Positions 16,010-24,680 of a DNA stretch of 36,568 nt are shown here, piece by piece (the stretch's first letter is position 1; each line of letters begins with the position of its first letter). The translations under genes and the position numbers were made by a program. The notes beneath the pieces were generated by a model. It was not told the DNA's origin. It searched no databases and saw nothing but the letters and a program-made list of their open reading frames with translations. Origin of the DNA: Acidimicrobiales bacterium (GTDB taxonomy: Bacteria > Actinomycetota > Acidimicrobiia > Acidimicrobiales > SZUA-35); NCBI GenBank assembly GCA_020628305.1, contig JAHDFH010000002.1, positions 1 to 36,568 on the forward strand, given 5' to 3'.

Positions 16010-16345
16010 ATGTATGCAATAGTAGCCACTGGTGGCAAGCAAGTTAAAGTCGAAAAAGGACAAACTGTAGACATTGAGCTCGTTGGCGAGCCCGGGTCAA
16101 CTGTTGATCTTCGTCCAGTTCTTCTAGTGGATGGCGACAAAGTCATCTCAGATCAATCAGCTCTTTCCAAAGCTGTTGTTTCAGCTAAGGTTTTAGAAGA
16201 GGTTAAGTCTCGCAAGATCGACGGCTTTATCTACAAGAACAAGTCCAATAACCGTCGTCGTTTCGGTCATCGTCAGCGCCTTTCAAGGGTTGAGATCACC
16301 AAGGTAAACAAAACTGGCGGCTCTAGCAAAGAAAGCGAGTCATAG
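16010..16345 (+). CDS. rplU: 50S ribosomal protein L21
   Basis: This 111-residue protein begins MYAIVATGGKQVKVEKGQ, the L21 signature, and has the GFIYKNKSNNRRRFGHRQ basic segment that contacts 23S rRNA. The Ser-rich last about 10 residues are beyond the usual C-terminus. The rpmA ATG follows its stop directly. Confidence 0.97.
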   Translation: MYAIVATGGKQVKVEKGQTVDIELVGEPGSTVDLRPVLLVDGDKVISDQSALSKAVVSAKVLEEVKSRKIDGFIYKNKSNNRRRFGHRQRLSRVEITKVNKTGGSSKESES

Positions 16346-16597
16346 ATGTCTAAGACTAAAGGTGGCGGTTCTACACGCAACGGTAGAGATTCTGAGAGCA
16401 AACGCCTCGGCGCTAAGGCTTATGATGGAGAGTTTCTAAGCTCCGGTTCTATTATTGTGCGCCAACGTGGTACACGGATTCATCCGGGCAACAATGTTGG
16501 TCGTGGCAAGGACGACACCTTGTTCGCAAAATCTGACGGCACAGTCAAGTTTGGTTTCAGAAAAGGCAGAAGGCTAGTCGACATTCTTGCCGACTAA
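16346..16597 (+). CDS. rpmA: 50S ribosomal protein L27
   Basis: This 83-residue protein has the [17 protein letters not shown] signature, [10 protein letters not shown] and the [10 protein letters not shown] segment. The N-terminal tail, which reaches towards the peptidyl transferase centre, reads MSKTKGGG instead of the usual MAHKKGGG. It lies in the conserved rplU-rpmA-obgE order. Confidence 0.97.
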   Translation: MSKTKGGGSTRNGRDSESKRLGAKAYDGEFLSSGSIIVRQRGTRIHPGNNVGRGKDDTLFAKSDGTVKFGFRKGRRLVDILAD

Positions 16598-16603
16598 AAT
16601 TCG

Positions 16604-17863
16604 TTGTCAAATTTTGTAGACGAAGCGAACTTCTGCGCCCGAGCAGGCAATGGAGGCGCAGGTTGTGTTTCGTTCCGTCGTGAGGCTCACGTGCCCTTTG
16701 GTGGCCCCGATGGTGGTGACGGGGGTTCGGGCGGCTCTGTATGGCTCGTAGCTGATTCCTCTGTGGTGTCGTTGCTGGCCTTCCGAGACTATCCACATCG
16801 AATTGCAGATTCAGGAACGCACGGTAAGGGTGCCAAGAAGCATGGCAAGTCCGCTCCTGACCTGCTTGTGAAGGTACCTGAGGGTACTGTAGTGAAGGAT
16901 CACGAGACAGGCGAAGTGCTAGTTGATTTGGTTAACCATGGTGACCGCTGGCTTGCCGCCCAGGGTGGTGAAGGTGGTAAGGGTAACACCAAGTTTTTTT
17001 CCAACAAACGTAGAGCTCCGGCGTTTGCTGAGCAAGGCGAAATTTGTGAAGACAAATGGTTTCGGCTCGAACTTAAACTGCTAGCAGACGTTGCTCTAGT
17101 TGGCTTTCCATCTGCGGGCAAGAGCACACTGATTTCAACCGTTTCAAATGCCACGCCAAAGATTGCGGATTATCACTTCACAACGCTAACTCCAAACCTA
17201 GGGGTTGTAAGGCTAGACGGTGATTCTGAGTTTGTTATGGCTGATCTGCCAGGCCTCATCGAAGGCGCCTCTGAGGGCAAGGGGATGGGCCACCAGTTCT
17301 TGCGCCACATTGAACGTGCCCGAGTCTTGGTGTATCTGCTGGACCTTGCAGCTGTAGATGCCCTGAGTCCTAAAGCTCAGTTTGATGCGCTACAACAAGA
17401 GTTAGGTAGTTACAATCCAGATCTGCTGGAGAGACCAGTGCTGGTGGTTGGTTCTAAGGCCGACGTGCTGAGTGCAGCTGATTGGGGGAAGGACTGCCCG
17501 AAACTTGACCTAGAAATCTCTTCTGTTGATCGTACTAACACCAAAGAACTCAGTTGGAAACTGTTCGAGCTAGTGCAACACGAGCGTTCGCTGGAGCCGG
17601 AACGAACTGACTATATTGTTCACCGTCCAGCAGCCGAAGGTGTTGAGGTTATCCGTGACTTTGACGGAGCTTGGAGGGTGATTGGTAGGCCTGCAGAGCG
17701 TGCAGTAGCGATTTCTGATCTAACCGATGTCATCGCACTCGACTATGTCCAAGACAAACTCAAAAAGCTGGGAGTTGAAAAGGCACTTAAGCGTGCTGGC
17801 GTCAGAGAAGGCGAAGAAGTGCGCATCGCCAGCTTTGCCTTTGAATACCACCACGACTTGTAG
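16604..17863 (+). CDS. obgE: GTPase Obg (ribosome assembly / stress GTPase)
   Basis: This 419-residue protein has all three Obg-subfamily parts. The glycine-rich Obg fold (about 1-158) holds CVSFRREAHVPFGGPDGGDG. The G domain has G1 GFPSAGKST near 167, G3 DLPGLIEGASEGKGMG near 214 and G4 reading SKAD instead of NKxD. The C-terminal OCT domain (about 340-419) is the one found in actinobacteria. It binds the 50S subunit and couples ribosome maturation to guanine-nucleotide levels. It starts at TTG 6 nt after rpmA; no better start exists because Obg homology begins at NFVDEA. It faces murJ across a bidirectional terminator. Confidence 0.95.
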   Translation: MSNFVDEANFCARAGNGGAGCVSFRREAHVPFGGPDGGDGGSGGSVWLVADSSVVSLLAFRDYPHRIADSGTHGKGAKKHGKSAPDLLVKVPEGTVVKDHETGEVLVDLVNHGDRWLAAQGGEGGKGNTKFFSNKRRAPAFAEQGEICEDKWFRLELKLLADVALVGFPSAGKSTLISTVSNATPKIADYHFTTLTPNLGVVRLDGDSEFVMADLPGLIEGASEGKGMGHQFLRHIERARVLVYLLDLAAVDALSPKAQFDALQQELGSYNPDLLERPVLVVGSKADVLSAADWGKDCPKLDLEISSVDRTNTKELSWKLFELVQHERSLEPERTDYIVHRPAAEGVEVIRDFDGAWRVIGRPAERAVAISDLTDVIALDYVQDKLKKLGVEKALKRAGVREGEEVRIASFAFEYHHDL

Positions 17864-17890
17864 CCATGGGTTGACTTTGGGGTCATTCTA

Positions 17891-17920
17891 AGGGGCCTCA
17901 ACGGTCTCGAGTGATCTCTA
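17891..17920. repeat. Dispersed repeat B, copy 1
   Basis: This 30-nt segment, opening AGGGGCCTCAA and closing ATCTCTA, matches 27273-27302 at 26 of 30 positions. Both copies are intergenic and lie after a plus-strand gene end. Confidence 0.65.
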
Positions 17921-17953
17921 AAGTGTTTTGGCCCACACTAGTTAAAGATTCCA

Positions 17954-17972
17954 GCTGGCCATCGAGGCCAGC
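17954..17972. other. Strong hairpin in the obgE-murJ gap
   Basis: GCTGGCC / GGCCAGC form a 7-bp GC-rich stem with loop ATCGA. There is no T run on either side, so it may act as a transcript 3'-end stabiliser beside the terminator at 17989. Confidence 0.45.
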
Positions 17973-17988
17973 CATAATGACCTTGAAC

Positions 17989-18028
17989 CTGAGAAGCCAA
18001 AAAACAGGGTTACTTTTTAGCTTCTCAG
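17989..18028. terminator. Bidirectional terminator between obgE and murJ
   Basis: CTGAGAAGC pairs with GCTTCTCAG, and the stem continues as an A run (17999-18004) opposite TTTTT (18014-18018). A-rich and T-rich inner flanks make it usable from either side. The murJ stop codon (18017-18019) lies inside the structure. Confidence 0.65.
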
Positions 18029-19675
18029 TACCCCTACAGCGTCGATGCCTGAGCGCTTGAGAATCAAGTAGTAACTGGCTCCGCCAAGAGCAAGGGCTAG
18101 CGCCAGATCGATAGGAGAGGGGAGCCACGGAAGGTTCCCGAAAACAGACATAACCAACAAGCAGCCGAGCCCTGCCAGCAGGATCGGTCGACGGTTTGCT
18201 AGAGCAGTGATCCCTTGTGTGGTCTTGAGCCTGCGCCTCAGCAGGAGCAGTTCAGTCCAAGATGCTATGGATGCCCCCAATGCCAAACCGACTGGGCCCA
18301 GCTTGGGTGGTTGGCTGTCATCAAGTCGGATCTCCTCGGGCAGCCGCTCCAGCGTCGGCAAATCTGGGACATTAGGGACAGTCCCCATTGTCCCATCGGC
18401 AATTTGCAGCCAGTCGAACTGCAGCATTAGTAGCGAGCTGATGCACAGAACAAGCAGCACTCTCGCTACAGCAATTCTGGCTGGACCCTTAACATCACCC
18501 AAGCTGTAGAGCGTGTTTTGGGTGATACGAGCATTCATCGCTGCTGGTAGCCCAAGAGCGAAAGCAGACAGTATCAAAGCAACAACAATAATCTGATCTT
18601 GTCCGAAGATTGCTTCGCTACTTGAGCCTGCGATCCAATCTTTGAGCCGAACTGGAATCCCATACAAGCCGTCAACAACTGCGACACTCGCGCCTATATA
18701 TAAAGCGGTAACGAACCCAGCGGGGACAAGCACCTTGTTTGTGGCGTTACTGAATCGTTGCGCAACTGTTTCTTTATCGTGCGAGATCCGCGACATTTCA
18801 GCGAGTTCCGAAGCAGCAATCGAGAAACCAAACAACGATATAGGCAACAAGTACAAGGGCAATGATGCTGTGTATAAGGGCAGCGCAGAAACAGCAATTG
18901 CAGCAGCAAGGAAGGTATCTATATAGCTCGAAATCTGCACGACACCTCTAGCGCCAACAGCCGGAACGAATCTAGTAGCAACATCTTTAAGCTCTGCCGA
19001 AATGTCGACTTTGTCTTCGCCGGAGCCAATGAGGCCGAGCGTTGGGAAAAGTTGGATGAGTAGTTGTGCAACACCTCCAGCTACTACTGCAACTGCCAGC
19101 CAAGTAGCGGAGTCTTCTAAGCTAAGACTCAACGCAATTGCAATTAGCAGTGCTGTAATCTGTGCAAAGTTCCACAGAACTGGAGCCACATAAGACAAGA
19201 AGAACCTACGGTGACTGTTCAGAACTCCAAGACACCAAGCGGAAACGACTAGAAAGCCTATGCCTATGGAGGTAATTTGAACAAGCTGAGTTGCTTGATC
19301 ATACAAAGCTTGGTCTGATTCCCAAGAAGTAAAGAGCGCAACAATTGGGCGGGCAGCTACAACAAAGGTAACAACAACAAGCGATGTGATGACGACTAAC
19401 CATGAGACGACAGCTCGGGCAAGTTTAGAAGCTTTGGCTTGATCACCTTTTTCGATGAGGTTCGCATAGACAGGTATGAACGACGCCGAAAGTGCACCTT
19501 CGCCAAGAAGGTTCTGTAGCAAGTTAGGGATGCGCATAGCGAAGCGGAAAGCCGATGCAGATTTCGAAGCTCCAAGGGTGGCGACAATGACCTGTTCACG
19601 AACCAAGCCAGCAATACGAGATAGCAAAATGCCTGCAGCAACCAAATTCGAACCGCTTTTAGGCATTCTCAGCAT
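18017..19675 (-). CDS. murJ: Lipid II flippase MurJ
   Basis: This 552-residue MVF-family protein has about 14 membrane segments. The N-terminus reads GILLSRIAGLVREQVIVATLG, followed by the AFRFAMRIPNLLQNLLGEGALSASF-type signature (basic residues lining the cavity), a hallmark of MurJ/MviN. It flips undecaprenyl-linked peptidoglycan precursor to the outer face. A longer reading from 19957 would put 94 residues of non-homologous sequence in front. The ATG at 19675 is chosen because homology starts there and TATACT lies 9 nt before it. The extracellular loop near PNVPDLPTLERLPEEIRLDD is longer than in model MurJ. It converges on obgE. Confidence 0.92.
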   Translation of the reverse strand: MLRMPKSGSNLVAAGILLSRIAGLVREQVIVATLGASKSASAFRFAMRIPNLLQNLLGEGALSASFIPVYANLIEKGDQAKASKLARAVVSWLVVITSLVVVTFVVAARPIVALFTSWESDQALYDQATQLVQITSIGIGFLVVSAWCLGVLNSHRRFFLSYVAPVLWNFAQITALLIAIALSLSLEDSATWLAVAVVAGGVAQLLIQLFPTLGLIGSGEDKVDISAELKDVATRFVPAVGARGVVQISSYIDTFLAAAIAVSALPLYTASLPLYLLPISLFGFSIAASELAEMSRISHDKETVAQRFSNATNKVLVPAGFVTALYIGASVAVVDGLYGIPVRLKDWIAGSSSEAIFGQDQIIVVALILSAFALGLPAAMNARITQNTLYSLGDVKGPARIAVARVLLVLCISSLLMLQFDWLQIADGTMGTVPNVPDLPTLERLPEEIRLDDSQPPKLGPVGLALGASIASWTELLLLRRRLKTTQGITALANRRPILLAGLGCLLVMSVFGNLPWLPSPIDLALALALGGASYYLILKRSGIDAVGVLRS

Positions 19676-19684
19676 CGATAGGCA

Positions 19685-19690
19685 AGTATA
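19685..19690 (-). promoter_or_regulatory. -10 box (TATACT), leaderless start of murJ
   Basis: TATACT on the minus strand is followed by 9 nt and the ATG at 19675. It is the closest to consensus of the boxes in the window and decides the start of murJ. Confidence 0.6.
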
Positions 19691-19795
19691 GGCCAACCTT
19701 GGGATGTGGGCTGGGAGGCGATTGGTAGCTAGACTCTCAGCAGGCGGACAGAGAAGAGGCAGTGTTCTGATAAACCTTGGCTTGGGAAGCATTCG

Positions 19796-21040
19796 ATGAT
19801 GGAAGATCGCACTGCTGCGTTGGAGCGCCTGGCCATTAGCTATGACCCTTCCGAACTGGAAACTGTACGAAGAGGCTTGAGCCAAGACCGTGAAGGGTGC
19901 CTTCTCGCGACTCTTATTCTTGATGGCAGGTTCAAGACTGGAGGTAAAGCAGTGCAACTTCAGTCAAGGTATTTGCCAGTACAAGAGCTTCGAGACGCTC
20001 CAGATAGTGACGAAGTGGCGTCTGCGGCGGCGGGCTCTCTGGCTAGTTTGAAGCGTCGTTATCTTGATGCGAGCTTGACAGAGGATCGTCTGGCTGGTGC
20101 AGTGGGTCTTTTCATTGCTGGTTCTTTTACTCCTGATACTAAGAGTCAGCCAGTCTCTTTGAGAGACTTCGTTAGATCCGTTAGTTTTTTCCTGGAATGC
20201 CCTGATCCTGAAGATCTCAGGCCGAGGCTTGACAGCATCGAGTCTTGTTTCAAGCGGATCATGCCCACACACAACGGTGAGGGGCTAAAAATGCATCAAC
20301 TGCTGCGTCAGCACCTCTTACTTAGAATTATTGACCGTGCCGAAGGCGGTCTTAAACTGCAAGCAATGTGGCTTTATCTGCGTCCTCTGACCGCAGTCCA
20401 CCAAGCCATATACCTGGAGTTTCAAAACGGTTTGGCCGCACAGTTACATAACTACTTAATAACTGGTGAAAGCTGGCAAGTAGCAGAATCTGCGTTGCAG
20501 ATTGCCATGCTGATTCCATCTGAGAACCTTGGTGCTCTAAATCTTGATGACATCAGATCTATTTGGGAACTTCGCACACAGCGAGACTCTGTAACATTAG
20601 GCGCTGAACTACAGCGACTCCATGCTGGCTGTTACAACAAAACGATTGAAAGTATGGCACTTGATCGCCTTCTAGAGCGGCCTCCACAGAAGCCCGATGT
20701 GATGTCTGCTTGGCTAAGCGGAGTGCCACAAGAAATTGTTCAAGCTGGATTTCCCGAGCAGATGATGGACCATTTGGCCGCAATCATGTTGGATTCGGGT
20801 TCTAACGATACTCAAGTGCGGAAAGCTGTGAGAGATGGAATTAAATGGCTGACGGCTGAGCAGATCGATGATTTAAAACTGCAACTGCGAAACAGTCGCT
20901 CGACTGCTGTTGTTAATCGGGTGTTCCAATTCACATCCCATTCTCCAGAACCGGGACCAGTAATTGTGTATCATCAGCCAAGATTGCCTGGAACTGAACC
21001 GCCCCGCCCTCGGAGAGGCAGAACAAGACCTCGAAGCTAG
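19796..21040 (+). CDS. Conserved-looking protein of unknown function
   Basis: I do not recognise this 414-residue soluble protein. It is largely alpha-helical, with Leu-rich amphipathic stretches (for instance MHQLLRQHLLLRIIDRAEGG) resembling a helical-repeat scaffold. Residues 1-60 include a possible DNA/RNA-binding region, DREGCLLATLILDGRF. The last about 30 residues are Pro/Arg-rich (PPRPRRGRTRPRS), which suggests nucleic-acid or membrane-surface contact. There is no signal peptide or membrane helix. Codon use resembles the neighbours and the frame is open over 1.2 kb, so it is real. The start is the first of two adjacent ATGs, with GGGAAG upstream. It is divergent from murJ and upstream of leuS. 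Confidence 0.7.
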   Translation: MMEDRTAALERLAISYDPSELETVRRGLSQDREGCLLATLILDGRFKTGGKAVQLQSRYLPVQELRDAPDSDEVASAAAGSLASLKRRYLDASLTEDRLAGAVGLFIAGSFTPDTKSQPVSLRDFVRSVSFFLECPDPEDLRPRLDSIESCFKRIMPTHNGEGLKMHQLLRQHLLLRIIDRAEGGLKLQAMWLYLRPLTAVHQAIYLEFQNGLAAQLHNYLITGESWQVAESALQIAMLIPSENLGALNLDDIRSIWELRTQRDSVTLGAELQRLHAGCYNKTIESMALDRLLERPPQKPDVMSAWLSGVPQEIVQAGFPEQMMDHLAAIMLDSGSNDTQVRKAVRDGIKWLTAEQIDDLKLQLRNSRSTAVVNRVFQFTSHSPEPGPVIVYHQPRLPGTEPPRPRRGRTRPRS

Positions 21041-21146
21041 GTAGGAGCTCGTTTCGGCGGCGAGAAAGGCCGGTGCTCTCCGTGCAGCGGAGACGACAAC
21101 AAACTTCAGGAACAAGAGGTAGGTTCTAGAGGTGGGCTAGGCCCGC

Positions 21147-21152
21147 TAGGCT
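21147..21152 (+). promoter_or_regulatory. -10 box (TAGGCT), leaderless start of leuS
   Basis: TAGGCT is followed by 6 nt and the ATG at 21159. A 6-bp hairpin (21077-21093) lies further upstream and would be outside the transcript, so no T-box leader is present. Confidence 0.55.
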
Positions 21153-21158
21153 GAGGGA

Positions 21159-24011
21159 ATGTCTGAAGGTCAAGAAACAACCGAAACTACTCACGGTCCA
21201 GAATTTCGTTACAGCCCCGCTCTAGCAGCCAAGATCGAGGCTAAATGGCAGGATTTCTGGGATGAGAATGGCACGTATAACGCAGCTAACCCTGTTGGTG
21301 ATCTAGCAGATGCTGAGCTTGCCGATTGTGACAAGCTATACGTGCTGGACATGTTTCCGTACCCGTCAGGCAAGGGTTTACATGTAGGTCACCCCCTCGG
21401 CTTCATAGGCACTGATGTCTTTGCTAGGTACAACCGCATGCGGGGTGTTAACGTGATGCATGCAATGGGGTATGACTCATTCGGCCTGCCAGCTGAGCAG
21501 CATGCAATTAATACAGGTGTGCATCCTCGCAAAAACACCGAAGACAACATCGCAAACATGCGCCGCCAGCTCCGCAGGCTAGGTTTGGGACACGATCAGC
21601 GCCGTAGCGTTTCAACCACGGATGAAGATTTCTATCGCTGGACTCAATGGATCTTCAACCAGATTTTCAACGCTTGGTATGACGAAGCCAGAGACAAAGC
21701 TCGACCAATTGCCGAATTGGTTGGTCAGTATGAATCTGGTGAGCGTCTCTGCGAAGATGGTCGGAGTTACTCGGGTCTCTCGGCAAGCGAGCAGCGCAAA
21801 GTCATTGACTCTCACCGCCTGGCTTACCTTTCAGACTCGCCCGTAAACTGGTGTCCTGGCCTAGGGACAATTCTTGCTAACGAAGAAGTCACAGCAGACG
21901 GTCGCTCAGACATTGGTAACTATCCGGTCTTCAAACGGGACATGAAGCAGTGGATGATGAGAATCACCACCTACGCAGACCGATTACTCGACGATCTTGA
22001 CAAGCTCGATTGGCCAGATGCGATCAAACTAATGCAGCGCAACTGGATAGGTCGCTCCACAGGTGCGAACGTTAGATTCGCTACTCCAGCTGGAGAGTTA
22101 GAAGTGTTCACCACTCGTGCTGACACTCTTTTTGGAGCAACGTTTATGGTGATCTCACCCGAGCATCCAATGCTTCAAGCCCTCACCGCAGCCGAAAATT
22201 CAGCAGAGGTTGAGGCCTATGTGAAAGCTGCAGCTGACAAAGCCGAAGTTGATCGACTGGACGCAACTAAAGAAAAGACAGGTGTCTTTACAGGTTCTTA
22301 TGCCACCAACCCACTGAATGGTCAGCAGATCCCTATTTGGATAGCTGACTATGTGCTGATGGGTTACGGCACGGGGGCGATTATGGCTGTTCCATGTGGA
22401 GATCAGAGAGACTTTGAATTCGCCCGCAAATACAACCTCGAGATCGTTGCGATTCAACAGCCGACAAAAGAGTGGTTCGCTGAGCACGAGATGAAGCCAA
22501 GCTTGGATTGTTCAACATGGCCAGAACCGTTTGTTGGTGATTCCCAGTATGTTAATTCGTCCAATGAAGAACTAGATCTTGATCAGTACGCCAACGTCGC
22601 TGAAGCCAACGCAGCAATCTATGCTTGGCTTGAAAGTAAAGGCTTAGGCGGGGCGACAACCACGTATCGACTTAGAGATTGGCTATTCTCTCGTCAGCGT
22701 TACTGGGGTGAACCTTTCCCAATCGTCTACGACGAAGATGGAAATCCCCATTCAGTCCCGGACTCTATGCTTCCGATTTTGCTTCCCGAATTAGAAGACT
22801 TCAAACCAACGGCAATGGATCCAGAAGATGATGTTACCGATCCTGTGCCACCACTGGCAAGAGCGACCGAATGGTTAGAAGTGGAGCTTGATTTAGGTGA
22901 TGGTCTAAAGACTTACAAGCGTGAGATCAATGTTATGCCACAGTGGGCAGGCTCCTGTTGGTACGAGATGCGCTATCTTGACCCAACTAACTCAGAAGCT
23001 TTCATAGACCCAGAGATAGAGAAGTATTGGATGGGTCCAAAGCATGAAGGCCACTCTGGAGGAACAGATCTTTATGTCGGCGGGGTAGAGCATGCTGTTC
23101 TGCATTTGCTTTATGCACGTTTCTGGCACAAAGTGTTGTTTGATCTTGGCCATGTAAGTTCCTTTGAACCATTCCATCGTTTATTCAACCAGGGCTACAT
23201 TCAGGCTTACGCATACAGAGATGAACGTGGCCAGGCTGTTCCAGCTGAGGATGTTGTTGAAGAAGCTAACGGCACATTCACCTACGATGGTGAGCAGGTG
23301 ACGCAAGAGTACGGGAAGATGGGCAAGTCGCTGAAGAATATTGTTACCCCGGATGATATGTATGACGCCTATGGGGCCGATACCTTCAGGCTTTATGAGA
23401 TGTCTATGGGGCCACTCGACGCGTCTCGTCCTTGGAACTCTCGAGATGTTGTTGGAATGCAGCGATTTTTGCAGAGAGTTTGGCGCAATCTAGTTGACGA
23501 AGATACAGGTGAGTTAACTGTTGTCGATGGTGCAGAAGTAGATGCTCAGCTTATGGCTCTGACTCACAAGACCATTGCGTCCGTGGCCGAAGATATGCAG
23601 TCGTTGAAGTTCAACACTGCTATCTCAAAGCTTATTGAGTTGAATAATGAGTTGACATCGAGCTACCAGGATCAACCAATGCCAAGAGAATTAGCTGTGC
23701 CTCTTACACAAATGATTGCTCCGCTGGCGCCCCATATTGCTGAAGAGCTGTGGTCGATGCTGGGGCTCGAGGGGTCGGTTCATCGCAGTCAGTTCCCGCA
23801 GGCGGATCATGCAATGCTTGTTAACGAGCAAGTTGAAATGGTAATTCAGGTGAATGGCAAAGTAAGGGACAAGATTTCAGTAGGCAAGGGCATAAGCGAC
23901 GCTGAAGCTGAACAACTTGCACTTGCCTGTGAGGCAGTGACCAAGCGCCTTGAGGGAGAACCTCGCAAGGTAATTGTCAGAGCTCCGAACCTGGTCAATG
24001 TAGTGGTTTAA
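21159..24011 (+). CDS. leuS: Leucyl-tRNA synthetase
   Basis: This 950-residue class I synthetase is longer than the about 860-residue E. coli form. The HIGH-type motif is [17 protein letters not shown] (HVGH near 75), the CP1 editing domain covers about 300-480 with [13 protein letters not shown], and the KMSKS-type motif is GKMGKSLKN near 720. An anticodon-binding helical domain and a small C-terminal domain ([10 protein letters not shown]) follow. The extra length includes an insertion near residues 190-215 between the two halves of the catalytic core, a form I associate with actinobacteria. It charges tRNA-Leu and edits mischarged norvaline. The start is fixed by TAGGCT 6 nt upstream. Confidence 0.96.
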   Translation: MSEGQETTETTHGPEFRYSPALAAKIEAKWQDFWDENGTYNAANPVGDLADAELADCDKLYVLDMFPYPSGKGLHVGHPLGFIGTDVFARYNRMRGVNVMHAMGYDSFGLPAEQHAINTGVHPRKNTEDNIANMRRQLRRLGLGHDQRRSVSTTDEDFYRWTQWIFNQIFNAWYDEARDKARPIAELVGQYESGERLCEDGRSYSGLSASEQRKVIDSHRLAYLSDSPVNWCPGLGTILANEEVTADGRSDIGNYPVFKRDMKQWMMRITTYADRLLDDLDKLDWPDAIKLMQRNWIGRSTGANVRFATPAGELEVFTTRADTLFGATFMVISPEHPMLQALTAAENSAEVEAYVKAAADKAEVDRLDATKEKTGVFTGSYATNPLNGQQIPIWIADYVLMGYGTGAIMAVPCGDQRDFEFARKYNLEIVAIQQPTKEWFAEHEMKPSLDCSTWPEPFVGDSQYVNSSNEELDLDQYANVAEANAAIYAWLESKGLGGATTTYRLRDWLFSRQRYWGEPFPIVYDEDGNPHSVPDSMLPILLPELEDFKPTAMDPEDDVTDPVPPLARATEWLEVELDLGDGLKTYKREINVMPQWAGSCWYEMRYLDPTNSEAFIDPEIEKYWMGPKHEGHSGGTDLYVGGVEHAVLHLLYARFWHKVLFDLGHVSSFEPFHRLFNQGYIQAYAYRDERGQAVPAEDVVEEANGTFTYDGEQVTQEYGKMGKSLKNIVTPDDMYDAYGADTFRLYEMSMGPLDASRPWNSRDVVGMQRFLQRVWRNLVDEDTGELTVVDGAEVDAQLMALTHKTIASVAEDMQSLKFNTAISKLIELNNELTSSYQDQPMPRELAVPLTQMIAPLAPHIAEELWSMLGLEGSVHRSQFPQADHAMLVNEQVEMVIQVNGKVRDKISVGKGISDAEAEQLALACEAVTKRLEGEPRKVIVRAPNLVNVVV

Positions 24012-24019
24012 GACTACTA

Positions 24020-24056
24020 GCGCGGCAAGTTGCCGCGTCCCTAATGCCGCGCTTGG
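24020..24056. repeat. Dispersed GC-rich repeat A, copy 1
   Basis: This repeat shares a 21-nt identical core with 35309-35329 (TGCCGCG...ATGCCGCG), plus GCGCGGC before and CTTGG after it. GCGGCAAGTTGCCGC at its left end is a hairpin. Both copies sit just upstream of a plus-strand gene. Confidence 0.75.
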
Positions 24057-24070
24057 CCTCATTTATGAAT

Positions 24071-24076
24071 TAGGCT
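24071..24076 (+). promoter_or_regulatory. -10 box (TAGGCT) for the ECF sigma operon
   Basis: TAGGCT is followed by 5 nt and an ATG at 24082 that opens a 14-codon leader ORF, not the sigma gene itself. The message would begin at or near that ATG. Confidence 0.5.
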
Positions 24077-24081
24077 GGTCG

Positions 24082-24126
24082 ATGGATACCAGCTGGTGGC
24101 TGGGTCGTCTAAAGGTTGGAAAGTAA
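24082..24126 (+). CDS. Putative 14-residue leader peptide upstream of sigma factor
   Basis: The ORF encodes MDTSWWLGRLKVGK and its TAA overlaps the sigma-factor ATG as TAATG. It begins 5 nt after a TAGGCT box, the position used by leaderless genes here. Two adjacent Trp codons are notable in so short a peptide. It may set translation of the sigma gene by coupling. Existence is inferred from position; a GTG at 24096 in the sigma frame is the rival start for the sigma gene. Confidence 0.45.
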   Translation: MDTSWWLGRLKVGK

Positions 24127-24680
24127 TGGTTGACAAACCAGAAGTTAGCGAATCAGCATTGCAGACGCTTGCAATTGCTGGTGATGCTCAAGCTTTTGGC
24201 AAGCTAATCAGAACTTATGACCATGATCTGCGTGGCGCTGTTTACAACATCACCAGATCAGCTAACGATTTAGACGACATCATGCAGAAATCTTACGAAA
24301 AAGCCTTCAAATCTGTTTCGAATTTTAATGCTAGGTCGAGCATGAAAACATGGCTCTACACGATTTGTACCAGGCAGGCCATTGACCATCTTCGTTATGA
24401 AGGCCGTAGAGATCATGACGAGATTGATGGCTCTCACGATTCAACGGAAGGGTCAAACAGTCCAGAATCTGCAACGCTCTCAAAGATGGCCTGCGATGAG
24501 GTTCTTCAAGATCTTGATCCAGAGACTAGAGCAATGCTTGTCTTCACTACGGCTCTGGGATTTTCTTTCGACGAGACAGCGGAAATTATGGAATCACAGC
24601 GGGGAACAGTAGCGTCTAAAGTCGGGCGAGCTAAGAAGAAGCTTCGAGATAGATATTCGCAAGCAGGGGAGGATAGCTAG
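24126..24680 (+). CDS. ECF-type RNA polymerase sigma factor
   Basis: This 184-residue sigma-70-family protein has only regions 2 and 4. Region 2 (about 20-90) includes FGKLIRTYDHDLRGAVYNI, DLDDIMQKSYEKAFKSV and MKTWLYTICTRQAIDHLR. Region 4 (about 125-180) has LDPETRAMLVFTTALGFSF, then DETAEIMESQRGTVASKVGRAKKK in helix-turn-helix form. The linker is acidic. The ATG at 24126 is preferred to GTG at 24096 because of the GGAAAG site before it and the coupled leader ORF. The next gene, encoding a membrane protein, starts immediately after the stop and is probably its regulator. Confidence 0.9.
   Translation: MVDKPEVSESALQTLAIAGDAQAFGKLIRTYDHDLRGAVYNITRSANDLDDIMQKSYEKAFKSVSNFNARSSMKTWLYTICTRQAIDHLRYEGRRDHDEIDGSHDSTEGSNSPESATLSKMACDEVLQDLDPETRAMLVFTTALGFSFDETAEIMESQRGTVASKVGRAKKKLRDRYSQAGEDS

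Noticed and set aside
21077-21093. Hairpin TCTCCG / CGGAGA before leuS as a T-box leader
   Set aside because: It lies upstream of the leuS -10 box at 21147, outside the predicted message, and has no T-box sequence or T run.
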